A DNA stretch of 64,000 nt, from assembly GCA_003864495.1 (NCBI GenBank), contig PEDN01001352.1, positions 186,001-250,000 of the forward strand, in the 5' to 3' direction. This DNA comes from Nemopilema nomurai (lineage: Eukaryota > Cnidaria > Scyphozoa > Rhizostomeae > Rhizostomatidae). Position numbers and translations under genes: made by a program. A model generated the notes under the pieces. The model saw only the letters and a list, made by a program, of their open reading frames with translations, made no database searches and was not told the origin of the DNA. This document shows, in pieces, positions 57,445-64,000 of this stretch; within the stretch, counting starts at the first letter, position 1, and the number at the start of each line of letters is the position of its first letter.

Positions 57445-60400
57445 ATGACAACTCTGAAGCCAAAACAGCATTCTGCTCCAACTGTAGAGGAGATTCAATC
57501 TGATATTCTTACAGAGGTGAAAATAAAATATTTTTAAAAACCTATTATTCCCTTTATATATATTGTAAGTTTCATAAAGCAAGGCAATAACATGTTATAG
57601 AGTGCTTGTTAGTGTTTTGTCAAATCAGACATACATAACAAGGTAGTGGTAATGTGCCACATTATTTGCTGCTAAATATGGGTACAAGGAATCCCAGCAT
57701 TACAGAATGTGAAAGCAATTCTCTGATATATGTAGTTCAAAACAGGATAGCTTAGAAGCATGTGGTATATGTCTAAAAACCATTAGATGAGATTGACCTT
57801 TGGTTTCTTAGACTATAATTTGTCGTGGCTTTTTTAGGTAAACTTAATGAAGTTTGATATAGGCTACTTACTCATGTGTTATCAAGATTTGAGCCCATAG
57901 TATTTTTATTTCTGTTGATGGTGACTAGGAGTTGATCATATAACCAAAGGCAGCTTTCACCTATATTTAGACGGTTAATTCTTCTTGCAATCTAAATTTT
58001 TATTTTCAACTAACATTTTTGCATTGGTACTTATTGTGTTCTTGCTTTTGCAAAAGTATGCTGCAAGATTTTGGGCTCCTCACAGTGACAAAGTTCAGTC
58101 TCCATTTGATGGAAAGGTAGTTTTATTTCTAGCTGATTATGGCTGTTTCTGCATACATGTGTTAGTTGGTTTTGGACTGAGATGTTGTCATTTCTTTTTG
58201 TTGATAGTTTACAATAGGTATTGGCATGTTTTTATGTTGGATCTTGTTTTCCTGTATGATGAAGACTATCTGTAAAATTCTTCAGGGGTTGTAAATCTTC
58301 TTTACAAAAAAGTCTAGAACTTACAAGCTATATTGAATAGGAATTATTCCTGGGGATTGTAGCTTTGTAGTCTGTTAAATGTTCCTAGGGACTGTTACTT
58401 GATATTCTTATGTAAGTAATACTTCAAAAATTTTGAAGATGCTATTATTATACACATGATTAAGAGAATACATTGTTTGGTGTTCAATACTTTTCAAATA
58501 ATTTTTAGATATTAAAGCACTTAAATTGTTTGAAATGCAATGTTTAATTGCGGTCTCTGTTCTGTATGTCACAGATTATAGAAAAGATTTACTTCAAGGA
58601 GCTAGTGCCAAGCAAGTGAGTATTTTGCAAGCAATTCAATTGGGTTTCCCAGTTTTTCGATGTTGTGACTTCATAACTGGCTAAAGTATTGCCAAGTTTC
58701 TTACTATTTGAATTCTACTATACAATATCTAGTACAATATTTTTAATTTGCCAGTATTCAGATTCAGTAATGTAATTTCTGATTTTGACAGGTTTCAAGT
58801 TCGCAGAGTCATGCTGTTGGAATTCAGGTAGCAACACACGTTTTGGCGTATCTGCAATATGAGCAGTTAGAGTATTGTCAGTCAAATCACAAAACACTTC
58901 AATCAACAAAAAAGGTCTATTTCTGTAAACATTGTTACACTACTGTAAAGGCTCTATTAAGCCCCCCTTGCTAGCCAGGGATGTCAAATTTCTAATTTTG
59001 AAATTAGTAAAAGTCCTAGCTTTCTTCCTCAGTCCTGCTTTTTTGTCTTTAGCAACCTATGTGAGAATATTTGTATGATTTCTTTTTGCAAAAGATTGCA
59101 TAAAAACTTGTTTATGGTATTTACTTTTAGTTTTTAGTAAGCCCTCTCTCTCTAATATGCCCCCTTTCTTTCAAGCCCCCTCTCTAAAACTGAAAAAGGA
59201 AATGAAATAACCCCCCCCCCCCCAGCCCAGGTATAGGGTGAAGCAAGAAGGCCAGCATATGCACATGACGTTTCCAGTCAAATTTCTGTGAAAATATTAG
59301 CAAATTGCGACTAAGAAAGTGCTATTTGTTGTTTACAATGCATTATATCTGTTGTATGTTTACATTTTGAACTGTACACTTCATTGTAGACTTTATAGAA
59401 TTAAATCATGATTTTTGTGCACTTTGATTATTGAGATGGAAATAATTGTTTTTATTGTGGATGCAAGGTTTTCTGCTATAGCCTACATTTTTGTAAGCTT
59501 CCATCTTTGAATTTTTTATTTGCAGTCAATACTTAGAATGCTATTTGTGGCCGAATTTCAATGAAGAAAAGGTAATTGTATATTCAATTTTTCCATTTGA
59601 ATGTTGCCACTCTCATTTTTGTTCAATACACTGTGCTTTGAAATTAGACTTGGCTAGGCCTTGATGTCCTTTTTGTACAAGAATCTATATGATCGTAAAC
59701 TGCCCAAATATGTTACTCATACTTTTACTAGAAGAAGTTAAACTATAATTTTTTTATTTCTCTTTCAATGATATGTCCTTTTTTATTGTTTGTATTATTT
59801 TGAAATTTTTACTTAGTCATCAAAAGGCCATGTAATGTCAATATGCATGATGGTCAATGAGAAGTTCAGAGAAAAAGTTCCAATGTGGGAGGTATGTTAA
59901 TTGACAACAGTTGTACAGATGATGGTATTAATTGCAGTAAAATGTACTATTACTCTCTCCGTATTATGAATAGATTATAATAGTAAGACCGTTGAAAATC
60001 AGGTCAGAATTAGCTATGTTTTCTGTACTAGGTTATTTTTGCAATTCTGACCACAGCAAGTTGGTGTCAGCGCAATAAACTTTAATTCTTGAGTATTGTT
60101 TCATAACATCGAAACTTTGTCTATTAGAACAAAAGTTACTGATTGATGTGTGCGATGTTTCATTAATATATTCTGTGTCCTTTTTGATTGAGCCATTTTG
60201 GCTGATATCCTAATCATAAAATGTATGTTTCGCTTTTAGACATTCAAATCCAGCCCATCTAATTTTCCTGGATTAATCCGCCGGGTTATGAAGCTAAACA
60301 CTGATGAGACGGGGGTAAGTTGTCAATCTGAGTACATCAAGTAGGCTATCGAAGAGGACTTGCTTTTCTTTCGTTACACCTAGATAACAGGCCACTGTTT

Positions 60401-63400
60401 GATGGCTGTTGCATGCTGCATTGTCACCGTCATTATTTCTTTCCCTAAACTTCTCAACATATATATTCGATTATTGACTGTCCTTCGGTCTTTCAGGAAT
60501 TTGTCATATCTCACCCCTTTTGGGCTTCGTTTTTGACAATATATATTTGTATTTCATTTAGTAAATAAAGGTATATGCATGAAAGATATGTGAATTATAG
60601 TATAATAAGAGCATAAACGATATAAAATGAAAATCAAGCAAAGAAATTACAAGCAAAGAAGATGACACTTATAACCGTTGTGAACGGACAATCATATTTT
60701 ACAAAAGTCTAAAGCAGAGTTACAACAAAAGAATGGGTCCTAGTAATGATCTCCAATTCAGAATTTTTACTGCGGCTACGGCAGTTAATGTCTCAGACAG
60801 TCTGGTAATCTAGCTGCGTTTGTTTGTTATTTTTCTTCGAGAACATATCAAGCTGGAAATTATACGAGTTGGAAATAATAGGGAATTATTGTCCCCCAAC
60901 CAATAAAGTTTTTCGATCTCGCTATACTTTTTTTGCCATTAAGCCAAAGACATTGCTTGCGAAAAGTGCTTGCCAATTTAGATACTTGTTTATGCTACTT
61001 GCGTAATTCTTTCGAGAATTGTACCCGGAATAAAACATGTTTAGACCTTTAAACGAAATCTTTTTAGGATACCCCTTGATACATTGTAGGGGTTTTGTCT
61101 AAGAATATTTATTGTTGTATTGACGGGATTGACCTAGTATTTTTTTATTCAATTAAGGTTCTTGTAAATTCGCTTGTTTATTTGATATTTCTGCATGCAA
61201 ATTATGATTCAAATGTGTTATCATGTTTTAGGAGATTTCAGTTAAGGAGCAGACTATCGCCCTGATATTTCTTACACACTGTTTCAACAGTTTAGTAAGT
61301 ATAATCAGCAGAAATATATGTTTAAGCCCTTTTCGCTTGAGATTATGTTTAGATTTTTGTCAGTGATATGCAGTTCAATTTTGGCAGTATTCACGACTTG
61401 GCAACATGGCTAGTTTTAAGATGAAAGCGGAACCAAATGTTGCAGTTTGTCAGTTTTTTGTTCTGTTTCTTTTTTAAATCCTTACAGCCATTTGGTTTTA
61501 CGCTCTTTTCATCAATTCTTTTCTAGGAGGTAGATCTGATCCGGGAAGAAATCCAGAAGCTCATTTCTTTACGCATATGGTCATGCATTTTACCAGTGCG
61601 TTTTTATCATTTTTAAATCTTGTTTCTCTATAATATTTGATGTACAAATATCGCTTCTTAAGTAAATATTTGGAAAAACGATGAGGATCTTCAAAATTCA
61701 CACAGACCTGATTTATTTTCATTGTTTATTTTTAGGGACGACTAGAGCAAGAGTTGAAAATATTTCCCAAGTACAAAAAGTTTTGGAATTTGATGAAGAA
61801 GAAAGAGAGCCAAATGGATGCAATCACATTGCAAAGGTAAAACTATGCTTTAGTTTACTCATTTGGACTGCAACATTATTTACAATATCCGTCTTGCTCA
61901 TATCATCTATCACAAATGAGGTTTTGCAAGAGAGTTGAAACGACTTTTTGCGGCCTTGAGAGTGAGTAAGGGGAAAACAGGAGAAACCCTATTGATTAGA
62001 TGCCAAGAAATTCCTGTCTTAAACATGAACCTTAATTAAAATTGAAATGATACTAAAAGTTGACTAAAGTTGATATTTCAATGATATTTTAGAGCTAGGA
62101 GCCTTTTCTTTAGAAAACGAACACACGAGTGAAAAAGAATATATCCAATTTGCAGAAGCCAAATTGCTACTTCCATGTAAAGTAGTGAAATTTCGATTTC
62201 TCCAAAAAATAACACTACGCTTAAACAACTTTTCATTTGCAGAGTTAATCAAGAGAGGGAGTTCCTGTCCAAGTTGATAAAACGTTTTTTTAAAATACTC
62301 GAGACGATTCCAGACCTCGGTAAGAAGTTAGCTAGGTATACAAAATACACTAGCGATTACTTTAGTATTTATTGTTTTATACTTTCAAAAAGCTAAAAAT
62401 TCAATGAATTTGATTGCTCGATTCTGAATGTTTTCAAATCTTGAATGGTATCTGCATATTCTTCCTGCAAATGCTGTGCCTGCTACCAGTAGGTCTTAAC
62501 ATACAGCTGATTCTAGTTATTCACTGCGGTTTGCTATGACGAGGTGGCCGAGTGGTTAAGGCGATGGACTGCTAATCCATTGGGCTCTGCCCGCGTGGGT
62601 TCGAATCCCATCCTCGTCGGAGGTCCCATGGTGTAATGGTTAGCACTCTGGACTCTGAATCCAGCGATCCGAGTTCAAATCTCGGTGGGACCTAACTTTT
62701 TCATTTTGTTTCTGCTTATATATCCTTGAATGTTATTTTCCTTCTTAAGTCTTGAATTTGGAAATGGAAATGTATGTTGTATGCATACTTGAGAATGCCT
62801 GAAAAGTTTCGTTGAATGTTACGGTTTTCATTTCATCGTGTAGTTTTTTAAACACCACGAAACCTTCCCTAATAGCTAACCAAAACTGAAGGATAGCCAA
62901 GAAAACACCCTTAAATTAGAAGCCGTTTAGGCCACCCCTGCCCTTCAGTCTCTGTAAGATAGAAACTTGCAGAAATTAAAATGGAAACTGAAAAAATTCA
63001 CGACAGAGCCAAGCAAGAAAATCAAGGAAGTTTCCCAACCTTTTCCCTTTTTCTAATTTAACACCTTTTATGTTTAAACCCTATCTTCAAGCCTTTAAGT
63101 TGTTCATTTTTTAAATTCCTCCGCCCCTTCTCCTGGCACAATCAATTGTCACATGATCAGCTTGCTCTTGTTGCATTCATTTGTACCTTCTATTTCAACT
63201 CGTAGGTTCGTTTGACAAAGACATAACAGCGTACTGCGAGCGATTCGTTGAACTGATGATTGACCTCTTGGTAAACTTCCATTCAAGCTTCGAATTGTTG
63301 TCTATATAGCAAAAAAATTTATGTGATTCTTCTTTATTTTGTTTTTCGTTTTTCTAAGACAAGAAATTGTTCATGGTTTTCTAATAAATGGAGAAAGTTG

Positions 63401-63732
63401 TAGGCCAATCTGTAGTTTTACTTTCAACTCCATCATTGGTGTGATTGTTTTTAACATTATAACGAATTGTCATTTTAGTCGATGCTTCCAACCAGAAGAT
63501 TCGTCAATGTTTTGCTTGACGATCATCATTTGGTGGTACGTTTTAATTATTTTTTTCCTAAAACTTTTACCGTTTAAATTAAAACATCATTTGCATAGAA
63601 TCTTATTTATATAATCATATCTTATGAGCACACGAATACCCCTATGTTTTATCACTTTGCTGTTGTCAATAGGTGAGATGCAAGCTATCTAATATAGCGA
63701 AACGAGAAAAAGAGGGACATTTGTTTAATCAG
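57445..63732 (+). CDS. AQR: AQR (Aquarius/IBP160), intron-binding spliceosomal RNA helicase, N-terminal part (14 exons)
   Basis: AQR is an SF1 helicase of the pentameric intron-binding complex (with SYF1, CWC22-linked factors and others), contacting introns upstream of the branch site. Exons: 57445-57516, 58057-58116, 58575-58615, 58792-58827, 59526-59571, 59817-59891, 60240-60314, 61232-61294, 61527-61595, 61736-61836, 62243-62319, 63206-63270, 63479-63535, 63673-63732. Every junction keeps phase, giving 299 residues. These match the start of AQR: YAARFWAPHSDKVQSPFDGK, QYLECYLWPNF, SICMMVNEKFRE, LTHCFNSLEVDLIREEI, KKFWNLMKKKESQMD, YCERFVELMIDL, LPTRRFVNVLLDDHHLV and REKEGHLFNQ. This is the helical N-terminal scaffold; the helicase domains lie beyond the window (family about 1,480 residues). 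The start is the first ATG in an exon whose product aligns with the family N-terminus. Confidence 0.93.
59211..59223 (+). repeat. 13-base C-run in an AQR intron
   Basis: A poly(C) run preceded by several CCCCT-rich clusters at 58960-59200. The context resembles the pyrimidine-rich C-runs at 9173-9185 and 13189-13199. Confidence 0.8.
62538..62619 (+). tRNA. tRNA-Ser (GCT)
   Basis: Class II tRNA of 82 bases reading AGC/AGT codons. The acceptor stem GACGAGG pairs with CCTCGTC, followed by discriminator G. It has an A box TGGCCGAGTGG, an anticodon loop CTGCTAA with anticodon GCT at 62571-62573, a long variable arm (GGGCTCTGCCC) and a B box GGTTCGAATCC. All stems close. It lies in the AQR intron 62320-63205 on the same strand. 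No oligo-T terminator follows before the next tRNA. Confidence 0.96.
62622..62693 (+). tRNA. tRNA-Gln (CTG)
   Basis: A 72-base tRNA. The acceptor stem GGTCCCA pairs with TGGGACC, followed by discriminator T. It has an A box TGGTGTAATGG, anticodon CTG at 62655-62657 in loop ACTCTGAAT, a T-arm GAGTTCAAATCTC and full stems. It starts two bases after tRNA-Ser(GCT). A T-run (CTTTTT) begins four bases past its end and would serve as the Pol III terminator for both. Confidence 0.96.
62696..62701 (+). terminator. Pol III oligo-T terminator for the tRNA pair
   Basis: This T5 run is the first after either tRNA; the two-base gap between them has none. Confidence 0.7.
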
Positions 63733-64000
63733 GTGAGATGGCTGTCACTTTGATCTTACCCTTTCCACCTCCTAATGCTGTTATTTAAATACGTAATACT
63801 TTTTTATTAGTATCCTCTTGATGTTTTCTGGTCGAAACCCCCTTGACAAGGCTTGATTTTGGCACACCCTTTCCTAAAAGATATTGATCTTACAAGGAAT
63901 CTAGATGGTTTCAAAGAATTGCAGCCACAGAAAGCCACAGAATTTTTTTAAAATAAATAGACAGAAGCTGAAAGTGCTCTTTGCGGACATTTTCTTCTCT

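Overview
This is animal nuclear DNA, AT-rich, with spliced protein-coding genes using GT-AG introns, intact eukaryotic tRNAs, DNA transposons, a BEL/Pao retrotransposon and a satellite. The gene set (EPG5, REEP5/6-like, MAD2L2, a divergent forkhead factor, AQR) is metazoan. Compact introns of roughly 0.1-1 kb and a transposon load of hAT, piggyBac and BEL/Pao fit an invertebrate. I lean to a cnidarian-like genome, but nothing here proves the phylum.

Layout. (1) About 0.36-8.8 kb, plus strand: the C-terminal half of an EPG5-like autophagy tether, 12 phase-consistent exons coding about 1,380 residues; the 5' half lies before the window. (2) 10.0-10.7 kb, minus strand: an uninterrupted REEP5/6-family ER membrane protein, convergent with EPG5. 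(3) 12.36-13.02 kb, plus strand: an uninterrupted MAD2L2/REV7 HORMA gene. (4) About 14.6-26.35 kb: a transposon graveyard. It holds a hAT remnant within inverted repeats, a tRNA-derived SINE-like piece, a piggyBac C-terminal scrap and a near-identical 3.3 kb tandem duplication. The duplicated unit is a mosaic of BEL/Pao and hAT fragments. (5) 26.35-37.77 kb: gene-poor, with small repeats and one possible decayed membrane-protein gene. (6) 37.78-38.66 kb, minus strand: a single-exon divergent forkhead gene. (7) 38.7-46.2 kb: no recognisable gene, one MITE. (8) 46.24-54.86 kb: a 169-bp satellite in two opposed arms around a 0.8 kb spacer, with a 3.46 kb hAT element inserted near its left edge. 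(9) 57.4-64 kb, plus strand: the first 14 coding exons of AQR (intron-binding spliceosomal helicase), running off the window. One AQR intron carries a tRNA-Ser(GCT)/tRNA-Gln(CTG) pair only two bases apart.

The host genes are unrelated housekeeping or regulatory loci and do not form a pathway. The most unusual structure is the satellite block. It has alternating A/B monomers (a dimeric higher-order repeat), and its two opposed arms break at the same point of the monomer, a foldback-like design. The hAT insertion left a 5-bp direct repeat and is flanked on both sides by halves of one diverged monomer.
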